Below are positions 17,882-26,540 of a stretch of 39,279 nucleotides of DNA, one piece after another. A program made the translations under genes and the position numbers. The stretch spans positions 1-39,279 of the forward strand of contig BQJT01000014.1 of assembly GCA_021604845.1 (NCBI GenBank), in the 5' to 3' direction. Below the pieces are notes generated by a model, which ran no database searches, was not told the DNA's origin, and worked only from the letters and a program-made list of their open reading frames with translations. Source of the DNA: Cyclobacteriaceae bacterium (GTDB lineage Bacteria; Bacteroidota; Bacteroidia; Cytophagales; Cyclobacteriaceae). Positions within the stretch are counted from its first letter, which is position 1, and each line of letters starts with the position of its first letter.

Positions 17882-17965
17882 GCACAGTTCTTAATGTTGA
17901 ATTCTTAGTATTAGGTTGGGCATTGTGAAATAGGTTATAGCTAAATGACTGTTAGCCTGTGTTTT

Positions 17966-17999
17966 ATAATTTCTAATTCATCAATCATAATTTCTAATT
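17966..17999 (+). repeat. Direct repeat ATAATTTCTAATT, two copies 21 bp apart
   Basis: Copies lie at 17966-17978 and 17987-17999, directly upstream of the SPOR-like gene. A looser relative with two TTCATAATT units lies between the 37-residue gene and recJ (about 20180-20211). Both are in promoter regions, so either spacer repeats or regulator sites are possible. Confidence 0.5.
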
Positions 18000-18044
18000 G
18001 ACTTATTTTTTTGTAGATTCGCATTGTCACTTAATCTTGGAATA

Positions 18045-18644
18045 ATGAAAAAGCTATTATTTTTAATCAGTGCGTTGACTTATTTAGCTATTGGTGTTTC
18101 CTATGGCCAGCTTTCTAAGCAAGAAGCGAAGGAATGGAAGAAGACCAAGAAATCCATGAGTACAGAAGATTTCAAGGCCATGGTAGATCAAAACACTGCG
18201 TTTCAGCAGCAAATCAATCAGATGAGTGGAGATGTTTCAGCCGCTCAATCTGAGCTTGAGCAGAAACAACGTGAAGTTGCAGTGTTGCAAGCTAAAGTAC
18301 AAAACCTGCAGCAGGACCTGTCTGAAGCTAATGTAATCGATGTAAGCTCTGGTGAGGCTTCTGCAACGAATACCAAAGTGGTTAAAGGTGTAATATTTAA
18401 GGTGCAAATCGGAGCATTCAGGAATAAAGATCTTTCCAAGTATTTCGGTACCAGCGATAACTTTGGAGGGGAAGTAGATGCTGACGGAACACAGCGTTAT
18501 ACCCTGGGTAATTTTGCCGACTACTGGCAAGCTGACAAGTTTAAAAAATACCTCCGCGAAATGGGTGTAAAAGATGCCTGGATTGTACCGTACAAGGATG
18601 GCCGGCGTGTTCCAATGAAAGATGTTCTGGAAGGAGTCATCTAA
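18045..18644 (+). CDS. Exported coiled-coil protein with SPOR-like C-terminal domain
   Basis: From the ATG at 18045 the product is 199 residues. An upstream in-frame ATG (18024) would place seven extra residues before the signal peptide, so 18045 is preferred. The layout is: signal peptide (MKKLLFLISALTYLAIGVSYG), a charged region (QEAKEWKKTKKSMS), a coiled coil (about 50-95, heptads with QQQINQ, QSELEQKQREVAVLQAKVQ), and a C-terminal domain (about 115-185) beginning VIFKVQIGAFRNKDLSKYF, like the SPOR fold that binds denuded peptidoglycan. It should act in the periplasm, perhaps in envelope organisation or division. A terminator follows immediately. Confidence 0.82.
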   Translation: MKKLLFLISALTYLAIGVSYGQLSKQEAKEWKKTKKSMSTEDFKAMVDQNTAFQQQINQMSGDVSAAQSELEQKQREVAVLQAKVQNLQQDLSEANVIDVSSGEASATNTKVVKGVIFKVQIGAFRNKDLSKYFGTSDNFGGEVDADGTQRYTLGNFADYWQADKFKKYLREMGVKDAWIVPYKDGRRVPMKDVLEGVI

Positions 18645-18664
18645 TCTAAAACATTGATTTTCAG

Positions 18665-18697
18665 AAAAAAGCAGTGCAGAAATGTACTGCTTTTTTT
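18665..18697 (+). terminator. Rho-independent terminator after the SPOR-like gene
   Basis: GCAGTGCA and TGTACTGC (one G-T pair) form an 8-bp stem closed by a GAAA tetraloop. An A run precedes it and seven T follow. It lies 21 bp past the stop of the SPOR-like gene and separates it from rmuC. Confidence 0.92.
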
Positions 18698-18733
18698 ATT
18701 GGGCCGTTAGAAAATTACTTAAACAGGTGAATC

Positions 18734-20053
18734 ATGGAATTTCTTTTTTTGGTCTCCGGTCTGATCATCGGGGTGGGTGGAACTTATATGGTCTGGAAAA
18801 GTGCTACCAGCACAGTGATGACCAAAGACCAGTTTCTTGAACTTGATAAAGAAAAATGTTTAGTAGAGGAACGTTATAGTATACTAAAAGAGAATCACGG
18901 TAAATTACAAGAATTGCTGATAGAAAGGGAATGCAGGGAACTTGATATGCGAGAGCATATTGCCAAGTCAGAAAGTGAGGTGAAAAACCTCAATGACAAA
19001 CTTATTATGGAAAGGTCACGACAGCAGGAACTGCACCAGAAATATGCAGATCAGTTTGAGACCCTGGCACAACGAATGCTCAAGCAGAATGTAAGTCAGC
19101 TAACGGATGTTAATCAGGAAAAACTAGGGCATATTTTAGATCCTTTGCAGGAGAAAATCCAATCTTTTGAAAAAAGAGTGGAAGCAAATCACCTGGAGCA
19201 TACCATGGGCAGCCGGATACTGCAACAGGAGGTGCAAAGGCTGGCAAAATTGAACCAACAGATCTCTCAGGATGCAAAAAACCTTACGCAGGCGCTAAAA
19301 GGAAATAACAAAACACAGGGAATATGGGGTGAGATTGTTCTGGAAAGGATCCTTGATCAGAGTGGACTTCAGCGTGGCCGGGAATATTTTACCCAGGGGT
19401 CAGGACTCAAGCTTCGAAATGAACAGGGAGTACATCAGAAACCCGATGTAATTATTTCGTTACCGGAACAAAAACACCTGATTATTGACGCCAAGGTATC
19501 CCTGAAAGCCTATGAGGCGTATATAAATTCCTCGGATGAAACCCAGCAGGTAAGCAATCTAAAAAGGCATCGTGATTCCATTAAAGGTCATATCGATAAC
19601 CTCAGCGGTAAGTATTATCAGAAGCTAGAGCAGTTGAACACTTTGGATTTTGTGATTATGTTCCTGCCGGTTGAGGGCAGCCTGATCACGGTAATGGATC
19701 ATGACACTCAGGATCTGCTCAGCTATGGGTGGGAAAGAAATGTAATCCTGGTAACCCCAACTACACTGATTGCAACACTTAAGACCATTGCTTCATTGTG
19801 GCGAAATGAGAAGCAACATCGAAATGCCATTCAAATTGCCAAAGAAGGAAGTAAGATGTACGATAAGTTATGTACCGCAATGTCGGATCTGCAAAAGTTG
19901 GGAAAAAGTATACAGCAAACTGAAAACAATTATCGGCTTTCGATGCAAAAACTTTGCGATGGCAAAGGAAATTTGTTAGGTCAGGCTAAGAAGTTAAAAG
20001 AACTTGGTATTGAGACCCATAGAACCATGCCAGACACCCGTGCCTACAGGTAG
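18734..20053 (+). CDS. rmuC: DNA recombination protein RmuC
   Basis: The 439-residue protein opens with a membrane anchor (MEFLFLVSGLIIGVGGTYMVW), continues as a long coiled coil (about 30-190), and then has the RmuC domain: GNNKTQGIWGEIVLERILDQ, PDVIISLPEQKHLIIDAKVS, FVIMFLPVEGSL and LVTPTTLIATLKTIASLWR. RmuC limits DNA inversions at short inverted repeats in E. coli, and its core resembles a restriction-nuclease fold (the D-x-K in IIDAKVS). Length is slightly below E. coli RmuC (475). Its stop codon overlaps the end of a small convergent gene by ten bases. Confidence 0.95.
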   Translation: MEFLFLVSGLIIGVGGTYMVWKSATSTVMTKDQFLELDKEKCLVEERYSILKENHGKLQELLIERECRELDMREHIAKSESEVKNLNDKLIMERSRQQELHQKYADQFETLAQRMLKQNVSQLTDVNQEKLGHILDPLQEKIQSFEKRVEANHLEHTMGSRILQQEVQRLAKLNQQISQDAKNLTQALKGNNKTQGIWGEIVLERILDQSGLQRGREYFTQGSGLKLRNEQGVHQKPDVIISLPEQKHLIIDAKVSLKAYEAYINSSDETQQVSNLKRHRDSIKGHIDNLSGKYYQKLEQLNTLDFVIMFLPVEGSLITVMDHDTQDLLSYGWERNVILVTPTTLIATLKTIASLWRNEKQHRNAIQIAKEGSKMYDKLCTAMSDLQKLGKSIQQTENNYRLSMQKLCDGKGNLLGQAKKLKELGIETHRTMPDTRAYR

Positions 20054-20157
20054 AACAACAGAATTAAGGCGAACAATAAGATCATCACCACATACATAAT
20101 AACATCTACTCGGATGTATGCCTTCCATTGCCGGTACCAGTTTTTCAACTTATTCAT
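20044..20157 (-). CDS. 37-residue single-pass membrane protein
   Basis: A very short frame on the minus strand. It starts with a polar, aromatic and basic N-terminus (MNKLKNWYRQWKAYIRVD) and ends in one membrane helix (VIMYVVMILLFALILLFYL) that reaches the C-terminus, giving a predicted N-in tail-anchored topology by the positive-inside rule. An exact TAnnTTTG promoter element lies 10 bp before its ATG, with a TTG about 20 bp further upstream. I do not recognise the family. The combination of promoter, charge pattern and helix makes a real gene likely. It is divergent from recJ and converges on rmuC. Confidence 0.6.
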   Translation of the reverse strand: MNKLKNWYRQWKAYIRVDVIMYVVMILLFALILLFYL

Positions 20158-20166
20158 CTTACACTA

Positions 20167-20174
20167 CAAAGATA
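20167..20174 (-). promoter_or_regulatory. Candidate promoter of the 37-residue membrane protein gene
   Basis: On the minus strand the sequence is TATCTTTG, an exact TAnnTTTG match, with AATTGGGAA about 20 bp upstream supplying a -33 TTG. The predicted transcript would begin only a few bases before the ATG. Confidence 0.55.
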
Positions 20175-20237
20175 ATGCTTTCATAATTCCCAATTTCGAA
20201 TTCATAATTGACCCGGTAATTTGTTACTTTAGACCAC

Positions 20238-21941
20238 ATGCAAAGAAAGTGGGTATACAAAAATTCACCTGAAGATACTCAGGTTGGTTCACTGGCGGCT
20301 GATCTGAATATTCACCCTAAACTAGCAGCATTATTGATCCAAAGGGGAGTCGATTCTTTCAAGAAGGCCCGTACGTTTTTCAGGCCATCCCCCGACCATT
20401 TACATGATCCATTCTTAATGAAGGACATGCACCTGGCGGTCCAGTGTGTGGTTGAAACAATTCAGGCGGGTAAAAAGATTCTTATATACGGCGACTATGA
20501 CGTCGACGGTACCACCGCGGTGGCAATGGTTTTCGATTTTTTAACCCAACATTATAAAGACGTTGATTATTACATACCAGATCGCTATACCGAAGGGTAT
20601 GGTCTTTCCGAAGCTGGCCTGCAGTACGCAATTGATCAGCACTGTCACCTGATCATCACCCTGGATTGCGGTATAAAAGCAGTTGACCTGGTAGCCAAAG
20701 GGGTAGCCAGCGGCTTACAGTTTATAATATGTGACCATCATTTACCTGGTAAAGAGTTACCTCCCGCAGTGGCAATTCTAAATGCAAAACAAGCGGCATG
20801 TGCTTATCCTTTTAAAGAACTTACGGGATGTGGAGTTGGTTTTAAGCTTATTAGTGCTATATGTATGAACCGGGGCATACGCATTGAATCCGTCTTTGAG
20901 TACCTGGACCTGGTGGCGGTGAGTATTGCAGCGGATATAGTCCCAATAACCGGCGAAAACCGGGTTCTTAGTTACTATGGTTTAAGGAAGTTAAACCATA
21001 AACCCAGGGCGGGGTTGCAGGCATTGCTTGATGTAGGTGGGATTAAACACCAGGTGGACATTCCGGAGGTGGTATTTGGACTGGCTCCCAGAATAAATGC
21101 AGCAGGTCGTATAGACCATGCAAAGTCTGCGGTAAAACTATTGTTGTCGCATGACAAAGTCCAGGCAGCGAACTGGGCTGGAAGCATTAATAAAAACAAT
21201 AACCTAAGAAAGGAAACGGATTCTAGCATTACCAAAGAAGCATTGTCCATGATCGAAGGCACTTTGGCTGCTGCTGATCTCAAGTCGACTGTGTTATTTA
21301 AAGAGGATTGGCATAAAGGAGTAATTGGAATTGTGGCTTCCCGCTGTATTGAAAAATACTATCGCCCCACTATCATACTAACTCAGTCACAGGATAAAGC
21401 CACTGGTTCCGCCAGATCGGTACCGGGATTTGACATTTATGAAGCAATATCGGAGTGTTCGGATCTCCTTGATGGTTATGGGGGGCATAAGTATGCTGCG
21501 GGGCTGACCATGCCGTTGGATAAAATAAGTGAATTTCAACGGCGGTTCGAGAAGGTAGTTTCTGCTACAATTTCTGAAGAACTTTTAACCCCAGTGCTTG
21601 AAATCGATCTGGAGTTGGAGCTGGATAGCATACAGGGGGGCTTTTATAAGGTTTTAAGTCAGATAGGACCATTTGGTCCGGGAAACATGCCGCCTGTATT
21701 CGTATCCAGAGGGTTGAAAATATGCCCCGGACTGAGGGTGCTGAAGCAACAGCACTTAAAATTCAGGGTGCGATCGGATAGTGGTAACTTTTTTGATGGC
21801 ATTGCATTCGGTATGGCACACTATGCCGAAGCCTTGGAGGCAGGCAGCGATTTTGATATGGCATATAGCCTGGAAATGAACACTTTTAGAGGTGAACAGT
21901 CGTTACAAATGATGGTAAAGGATATTAAATTAACCGAATGA
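20238..21941 (+). CDS. recJ: Single-stranded-DNA-specific exonuclease RecJ
   Basis: At 567 residues this matches RecJ in length (E. coli 577). The DHH phosphoesterase motifs are in order: [18 protein letters not shown] (metal-binding aspartates), [26 protein letters not shown] (the DHH motif), and the DHHA1 part with [18 protein letters not shown] and [14 protein letters not shown]-terminal OB-like domain follows. RecJ degrades single-stranded DNA 5' to 3' in RecF-pathway recombination, base excision and mismatch repair. A near-consensus -7 element (TACTTTAG) lies about 10 bp before the ATG. The stop overlaps the lptB start (ATGA), so the two are translationally linked. Confidence 0.97.
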   Translation: MQRKWVYKNSPEDTQVGSLAADLNIHPKLAALLIQRGVDSFKKARTFFRPSPDHLHDPFLMKDMHLAVQCVVETIQAGKKILIYGDYDVDGTTAVAMVFDFLTQHYKDVDYYIPDRYTEGYGLSEAGLQYAIDQHCHLIITLDCGIKAVDLVAKGVASGLQFIICDHHLPGKELPPAVAILNAKQAACAYPFKELTGCGVGFKLISAICMNRGIRIESVFEYLDLVAVSIAADIVPITGENRVLSYYGLRKLNHKPRAGLQALLDVGGIKHQVDIPEVVFGLAPRINAAGRIDHAKSAVKLLLSHDKVQAANWAGSINKNNNLRKETDSSITKEALSMIEGTLAAADLKSTVLFKEDWHKGVIGIVASRCIEKYYRPTIILTQSQDKATGSARSVPGFDIYEAISECSDLLDGYGGHKYAAGLTMPLDKISEFQRRFEKVVSATISEELLTPVLEIDLELELDSIQGGFYKVLSQIGPFGPGNMPPVFVSRGLKICPGLRVLKQQHLKFRVRSDSGNFFDGIAFGMAHYAEALEAGSDFDMAYSLEMNTFRGEQSLQMMVKDIKLTE

Positions 21942-22669
21942 TTCTTAGGGGAGAGCATTTAATAAAGAAATACGGAAAGCGAACGGTAGTAAACCAGGTT
22001 TCAGTCTCTGTGGAAAGAGGAGAAATTGTTGGTCTTCTGGGTCCGAATGGAGCGGGTAAAACTACCACCTTTTATATGATCGTGGGGTTGATTAAACCGA
22101 ACAGTGGTGAAATATTTCTGGACGGAGATAATATTACTGATTTGCCTATGTACAAACGAGCAAAATTAGGCATCGGTTATCTGGCACAGGAAGCCTCAGT
22201 ATTCCGCCATCTTACCGTGGAGGAAAATATTCTGGCAGTACTCGAAATGACCGAAATGACCAGAAATGAGCAAAAAGAAAAGGTGGAGTCGTTACTAGAC
22301 GAGTTCAGTTTATCTCATGTACGAAAAAATAAAGGAGTTGTGCTTTCCGGAGGTGAACGCAGAAGAACAGAAATCGCCAGAGCGCTGGCAGTGGATCCGC
22401 ATTTTGTGTTGCTGGATGAGCCCTTTGCCGGCGTTGACCCCATTGCTGTAGAAGAAATTCAGTCTATTGTGGCTAAACTGAGGGAAAAAAATATAGGAAT
22501 CCTTATCACCGATCACAACGTCAACGAGACCCTGTCCATTACAGACCGGGCTTATATAATGACTGAAGGTAACCTCTTGAGGTCCGGCAGCGCTGAAGAG
22601 CTTGCCAATGACGAACAAGTCCGCCGGGTATACCTCGGTAAGCATTTTGAGTTAAAAAGAAAGATTTAA
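21938..22669 (+). CDS. lptB: LPS export ABC transporter ATPase LptB
   Basis: The 243-residue ATPase has Walker A ([20 protein letters not shown]), Q-loop region ([19 protein letters not shown]), the signature [15 protein letters not shown], Walker [14 protein letters not shown], and switch histidine [10 protein letters not shown]. The strings [12 protein letters not shown] and [15 protein letters not shown] are characteristic of LptB. It powers extraction of lipopolysaccharide from the inner membrane with LptFG and LptC; none of those partners lie in this window. It overlaps recJ by 4 bp and is followed after 2 bp by a GH3-family gene. Confidence 0.95.
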   Translation: MILRGEHLIKKYGKRTVVNQVSVSVERGEIVGLLGPNGAGKTTTFYMIVGLIKPNSGEIFLDGDNITDLPMYKRAKLGIGYLAQEASVFRHLTVEENILAVLEMTEMTRNEQKEKVESLLDEFSLSHVRKNKGVVLSGGERRRTEIARALAVDPHFVLLDEPFAGVDPIAVEEIQSIVAKLREKNIGILITDHNVNETLSITDRAYIMTEGNLLRSGSAEELANDEQVRRVYLGKHFELKRKI

Positions 22670-22671
22670 CG

Positions 22672-24195
22672 GTGGCCATAATTAACTCGATACTATCCTG
22701 GGTGATCAAGAAACGAATTCATGAAGTGGAATTATTCATGAAGTACCCGGTGGAAGTACAGAACGAGTTATTCAGTAAACTTCTAAAACAGGCCAAAGGC
22801 ACAGAATACGGCAGGAAATACGACTTCGCGGGCATCTCAAACCCCCGGCAATTCAGGAATCGGGTACCAATAGTAAGTTACGAACAGCTTTTTCCATTCA
22901 TTTCCCGCATCATGAAGGGAGAACAAAATCTTTTATGGCCCAGTGAAATACGTTGGTTTGCAAAATCATCCGGCACCACCAATGCAAAAAGCAAGTTTAT
23001 ACCCGTATCACCGGAGGCACTTGATGAGTGTCACTTTAAAGGCGGTAAAGATTTGCTTTCCATCTATTTTAACAATCACCCCGATTCGAAGCTATTTGAT
23101 GGAAAGGGTCTGGCTATTGGGGGAAGCCAGCAGGTAAACCAGTTTGACCCAAAATTGAATTCCTACTATGGTGATGTGTCAGCAGTGATTATGAAAAATC
23201 TGCCGCTCTGGGCGCAATTAGTGCGAACACCCAGTTTGGAGATCGCCCTAATGGACGAGTGGGAAGAAAAGATCGAGCGAATGGCCCACGCAACCGCCGA
23301 TGAAAACGTAACCAGCATTTCCGGTGTTCCTACCTGGTCCATTCTATTATTACAACGCATCCTTGAGATCAAGGGCAAAAAAGTGATTCGCGAAGTGTGG
23401 CCAAATCTTGAGGTTTTCATTCATGGTGCGGTAGCCTTTGATCCATACCGGTCACTATTTAAAGGACTGATTGGCGAGCCAGGAATACACTTCCTGGAAA
23501 CCTATAATGCGTCTGAAGGGTTCTTTGGGATCCAGGATCTGTCCAACTCAAATGATATGCTGCTTATGCTGGATTACGGGATCTACTATGAATTCATACC
23601 ATTTGAAAATGTACATCAGGAGCACCCCGATACTTTAACCCTGGAAGAAGTCCAGGTAAACAAGAATTATGCGGTGGTTATCACCACCAATGCAGGGTTG
23701 TGGCGTTATAAAATTGGCGACACCATCCGATTTACTTCCGTAAATCCTTTTAGAATTAAAATTACCGGTAGAACCAAGCATTACATCAATGCATTTGGTG
23801 AAGAACTGGTAATAGAAAATGCTGAAACCGCCATCACTGCAGCTTGCAAAGTCAGTGGCGCTGAAATAATCAACTTTACTGCGGGACCCGTTTACCTGAC
23901 CGCGGAAAACAAAGGGGGGCATGAATGGATAATCGAATTTGCCAAACCCCCGAATGATATGGATTTATTCTGCGACACCCTGGACGAAACGCTGAAAAGT
24001 TTAAACTCAGATTATGAAGCCAAAAGGTATCGGGACCTGGCCCTGCTAAAACCCATTGTTCATCAGGTTCAGGAAGGCACATTTTATAACTGGATGAAAC
24101 AAAGGGGAAAGCTTGGAGGTCAAAACAAGGTACCACGGTTGGCCAACAATCGGGAGTTTCTTGACGATATTCTTAACATAGCGGGACTGGTTTAG
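22672..24195 (+). CDS. GH3-family acyl-adenylate-forming enzyme
   Basis: The 507-residue protein belongs to the GH3 (auxin-responsive promoter) family. In plants these enzymes adenylate a carboxylic acid such as auxin or jasmonate and join it to an amino acid. Visible features are FAKSSGTTNAKSKFIPVS (ATP/AMP motif), FLETYNASEGFFGIQD, the C-terminal hinge region VVITTNAGLWRYKIGDTIRF and ITGRTKHYINAFGEELVIE. The start is GTG at 22672, two bases after the lptB stop. Bacterial members of this size are common next to lptB in Bacteroidota, from memory; their substrates are generally unknown. The tight spacing suggests an envelope or lipid-related acid as substrate, which is inference. Confidence 0.9.
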   Translation: MAIINSILSWVIKKRIHEVELFMKYPVEVQNELFSKLLKQAKGTEYGRKYDFAGISNPRQFRNRVPIVSYEQLFPFISRIMKGEQNLLWPSEIRWFAKSSGTTNAKSKFIPVSPEALDECHFKGGKDLLSIYFNNHPDSKLFDGKGLAIGGSQQVNQFDPKLNSYYGDVSAVIMKNLPLWAQLVRTPSLEIALMDEWEEKIERMAHATADENVTSISGVPTWSILLLQRILEIKGKKVIREVWPNLEVFIHGAVAFDPYRSLFKGLIGEPGIHFLETYNASEGFFGIQDLSNSNDMLLMLDYGIYYEFIPFENVHQEHPDTLTLEEVQVNKNYAVVITTNAGLWRYKIGDTIRFTSVNPFRIKITGRTKHYINAFGEELVIENAETAITAACKVSGAEIINFTAGPVYLTAENKGGHEWIIEFAKPPNDMDLFCDTLDETLKSLNSDYEAKRYRDLALLKPIVHQVQEGTFYNWMKQRGKLGGQNKVPRLANNREFLDDILNIAGLV

Positions 24196-24559
24196 CACGC
24201 CACTTTGGTAAATCATTGATCTGCAATACAATAGATAATATTTTAGCAACCATACCAGACTCTTTACACCTCAATTGTACTATTCTAATAATTTGACTTG
24301 CATCTTTCATTGGTGAATCAAGAAATTATTAATCCAATGATTTTGCTGTTTGACAAATTGAGATTCGCTCAATATCCAATAGTTGGATTTGCTTTAAAAT
24401 TAAGCTAGGAATGTACTTTCTCATAACAAAAAAATACAATTAGTATTCAATAAAATCTGTATTATGATAACCTGCGGTTACCTTCAGTTTTGTATCGCAT
24501 TTCGGTGACTAGAAGTGTAATAATTATACTTAAAAAAGATTCCAAAAAAGCAAGCCGAC

Positions 24560-24568
24560 TTTTCCACA
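24560..24568 (+). promoter_or_regulatory. Near-consensus DnaA box (TTTTCCACA)
   Basis: One mismatch from the consensus TTATCCACA, in the same orientation as and 11 bp before the next box. Confidence 0.5.
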
Positions 24569-24579
24569 AAAATTCATGT

Positions 24580-24588
24580 TTATCCACA
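24580..24588 (+). promoter_or_regulatory. Consensus DnaA box (TTATCCACA)
   Basis: Exact match to the R1/R4-type DnaA box, followed by an A-rich stretch. Confidence 0.65.
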
Positions 24589-24657
24589 AAAATCAAATTT
24601 AGTCCTTCATATAACTGATAATCAGATATATAAGTCATGGGTATTAAACGAAAAATT

Positions 24658-24666
24658 TGTGGATAA
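24658..24666 (-). promoter_or_regulatory. Consensus DnaA box on the minus strand
   Basis: TGTGGATAA is the exact complement of TTATCCACA. It is inverted relative to the other two boxes; about 70 bp of AT-rich sequence lies between it and the box at 24580. Confidence 0.65.
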
Positions 24667-25060
24667 GCGAAGCATTATTTTTTACCCTGTCACCAGTCTC
24701 TTAACTCCCCTGCTAATTCCCTTAGCTGTCAGCTCATATAAGCAGCAAAACCACAAACCTCATAATTGATTTTATTGTCAAAATCAGACTGATTCTGAAG
24801 GTGTTAATATATTGAAGTAGTAGATTTGAATACTATTGGCTTGATTTAGTGCTTGAGTTTGCGTGGATGCCACATGCCCGGATATGTCAATCAAACTGAA
24901 GTTACAACATTAATCAAGTTTAATTATCCTCTTTGTTACCAAATAGTTAATTATACTTTTCTCATACCGTTATTGCGTCAATGTCTTCTATTTTTTACAA
25001 TAAAGGTCGTTATTTTAAAATGATGCTTTTAAATTGTGAACCCAGGCTACTATAAACTTT

Positions 25061-26071
25061 ATGAAAGCAATAATACCTGTTGCGGGTATCGGAAGTAAAC
25101 TTCGACCTTTGACACACACACAACCTAAAGCATTGGTTCCCGTTGCCGGTAAACCCATCCTATCTCATATTGTAGACATTCTGGTAGGCGGCGGAATTCG
25201 GGAATTTTGCTTCATCATCGGTTATCTCGGAGATAAGATTGAGTCCTTCATTGAGGAAAACTATCGAAAAAGCGGATTGAGTGTTGAATTTGTGATACAG
25301 GAACCCAGGGAAGGAATTGCACATGCTCTGTGGTGTGCACGAGAGTCAATTAGAAACGAGAAAGAAGTGCTGATCATGCTTGGTGATACCATTTTGACCT
25401 TGGACATTCAGGGATTTTTGAAAGTACCGACTTCCGTATTGGGCACTAAAAAAGTGGAAACTCCGGGTAATTTTGGGGTAGTGGAAATTGATAGCAGGGA
25501 TAATGTCAAACGGCTTATTGAAAAGCCGAAAATACCTAAATCAAACCTTGCCCTGGTGGGTATTTATAAGTTGAATAATCCCAAATTATTCGTGGAGTCA
25601 ATAGAGAAGATTATCGATGATGGCATCAAAACCCTGGGTGAGTACCAGCTAACAGATGCGCTAATGGAGATGTTGAAACATGGAGAGCCCATGGGCATAT
25701 TTCCGGTTAACAACTGGTACGATTGTGGGAAAAAGGAATCTTTGTTGGAAGCGAATGCAATACTGCTCAATAGTGACGAATTTATGGATACGGATAAATA
25801 CAATTATCCCAATTCAGTTATTATACCACCGGTTAGCATCTCTGAGAGCTGTAAAATTGAAAACTCGATCATTGGGCCCAACGTGGCAATTGGAGAAGAT
25901 ACCACAGTAAGGAATTCAATCATTGAAAATAGTATTATTGGTTCTTTCAGCAGACTGGATGTTGCAGTACTTAATGGTTCGGTTATTGGCAGCGATACCA
26001 TCTTGAAAGGTCCCAGCCAAAGCCTGAACATTGGAGACAACACTGAAATTAACTATTCTTCAAAAGAGTAA
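25061..26071 (+). CDS. Sugar-phosphate nucleotidyltransferase with left-handed beta-helix tail
   Basis: A 336-residue enzyme of the RmlA/GalU-like superfamily. The nucleotide-binding start reads MKAIIPVAGIGSKLRPLTHT with QPKALVPVAGKPIL. The metal-binding aspartate is in VLIMLGDTIL, followed by FGVVEIDSRDNVKRLIEKP and a sugar-binding part with GEYQLTDALMEML and NNWYDCGKKESLLEAN. Residues from about 255 carry hexapeptide-like repeats (CKIENSIIGPNVAIGEDTTV), a short left-handed beta-helix. It should join a nucleotide to a sugar-1-phosphate (glucose or an amino sugar) for surface polysaccharide. The precise donor cannot be set from sequence. It directly borders the candidate origin and is followed after 9 bp by a VOC gene. 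Confidence 0.9.
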   Translation: MKAIIPVAGIGSKLRPLTHTQPKALVPVAGKPILSHIVDILVGGGIREFCFIIGYLGDKIESFIEENYRKSGLSVEFVIQEPREGIAHALWCARESIRNEKEVLIMLGDTILTLDIQGFLKVPTSVLGTKKVETPGNFGVVEIDSRDNVKRLIEKPKIPKSNLALVGIYKLNNPKLFVESIEKIIDDGIKTLGEYQLTDALMEMLKHGEPMGIFPVNNWYDCGKKESLLEANAILLNSDEFMDTDKYNYPNSVIIPPVSISESCKIENSIIGPNVAIGEDTTVRNSIIENSIIGSFSRLDVAVLNGSVIGSDTILKGPSQSLNIGDNTEINYSSKE

Positions 26072-26080
26072 CCTCTGGTC

Positions 26081-26485
26081 ATGGAAATCAGGCAAATAAA
26101 AGAAACGTGCATTTATGTAGAGGACCTGGTCCAGACAGAATGGTTTTATACTACGGTATTAGAACTGCCGGTTATTGGTAAAAAAGACGGTGGTCACGTC
26201 TTTTTTAGATCGGGAACTTCTGTACTGCTTTGTTTTAACCCGGATGACTCAGGCAAGAAGAGCGATGTACCACCCCACTGGGCCAGGGGACCGATACATC
26301 TTGCTTTCGAAGTTTCCGTGGATGAATACCAACCCTGGAAGCAAAAAGTCATCGCAGCAGGAGTGGAAATAATACATGAGCATTCCTGGGGGCAGGACTT
26401 CTTCTCTTTCTACTTTCATGATCCTGATGGCCATGTACTGGAGATCGTTCCGGAAGGTATGTGGGACTATTTGGGGAGTTTTTAG
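26081..26485 (+). CDS. VOC-superfamily (glyoxalase/bleomycin-resistance-like) protein
   Basis: A 134-residue two-module VOC fold: IKETCIYVEDLVQTEWFYTTVLEL at the start, GPIHLAFEV in the middle (likely metal-binding histidine), and FYFHDPDGHVLEIVPEGMWD at the end (metal-binding glutamate in LEIV). Members are metal-dependent dioxygenases, isomerases or drug-binding proteins; the substrate here is unknown. It probably shares a transcript with the nucleotidyltransferase 9 bp upstream. Its last codons, TTT TAG, are the first unit of a heptamer repeat that continues past the stop. Confidence 0.88.
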   Translation: MEIRQIKETCIYVEDLVQTEWFYTTVLELPVIGKKDGGHVFFRSGTSVLLCFNPDDSGKKSDVPPHWARGPIHLAFEVSVDEYQPWKQKVIAAGVEIIHEHSWGQDFFSFYFHDPDGHVLEIVPEGMWDYLGSF

Positions 26486-26506
26486 TTTTTAGTTTTTAGT
26501 TTTTAG
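26479..26506 (+). repeat. Tandem heptamer TTTTTAG, four units
   Basis: Four exact 7-bp units start inside the last codons of the VOC gene, and every unit ends in TAG. It is the left edge of a repeat-filled gap between the convergent VOC and tesA genes. Confidence 0.85.
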
Positions 26507-26540
26507 TCGCTCCGTTCCAGGCTCTTCGCTATAGGCTCTT

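Larger units (their letters stand above)
24196..25060. other. Long AT-rich intergenic region with DnaA-box cluster; candidate oriC
   Basis: No gene was found in this 865-bp gap, by far the longest in the window. It contains TTTTCCACA (24560-24568, one mismatch to the DnaA box), TTATCCACA (24580-24588, exact) and TGTGGATAA (24658-24666, exact on the minus strand), all within 107 bp. Runs of A and T that could melt easily lie on both sides. Other structure: ATCCAA-TAG-TTGGAT (24374-24388) and TAACC-TGC-GGTTA near 24468-24480. To the right, 11 of 13 genes are on the plus strand; to the left, strands are mixed. In Bacteroidota the origin is often not beside dnaA, so absence of dnaA here does not exclude it. 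Confidence 0.5.
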
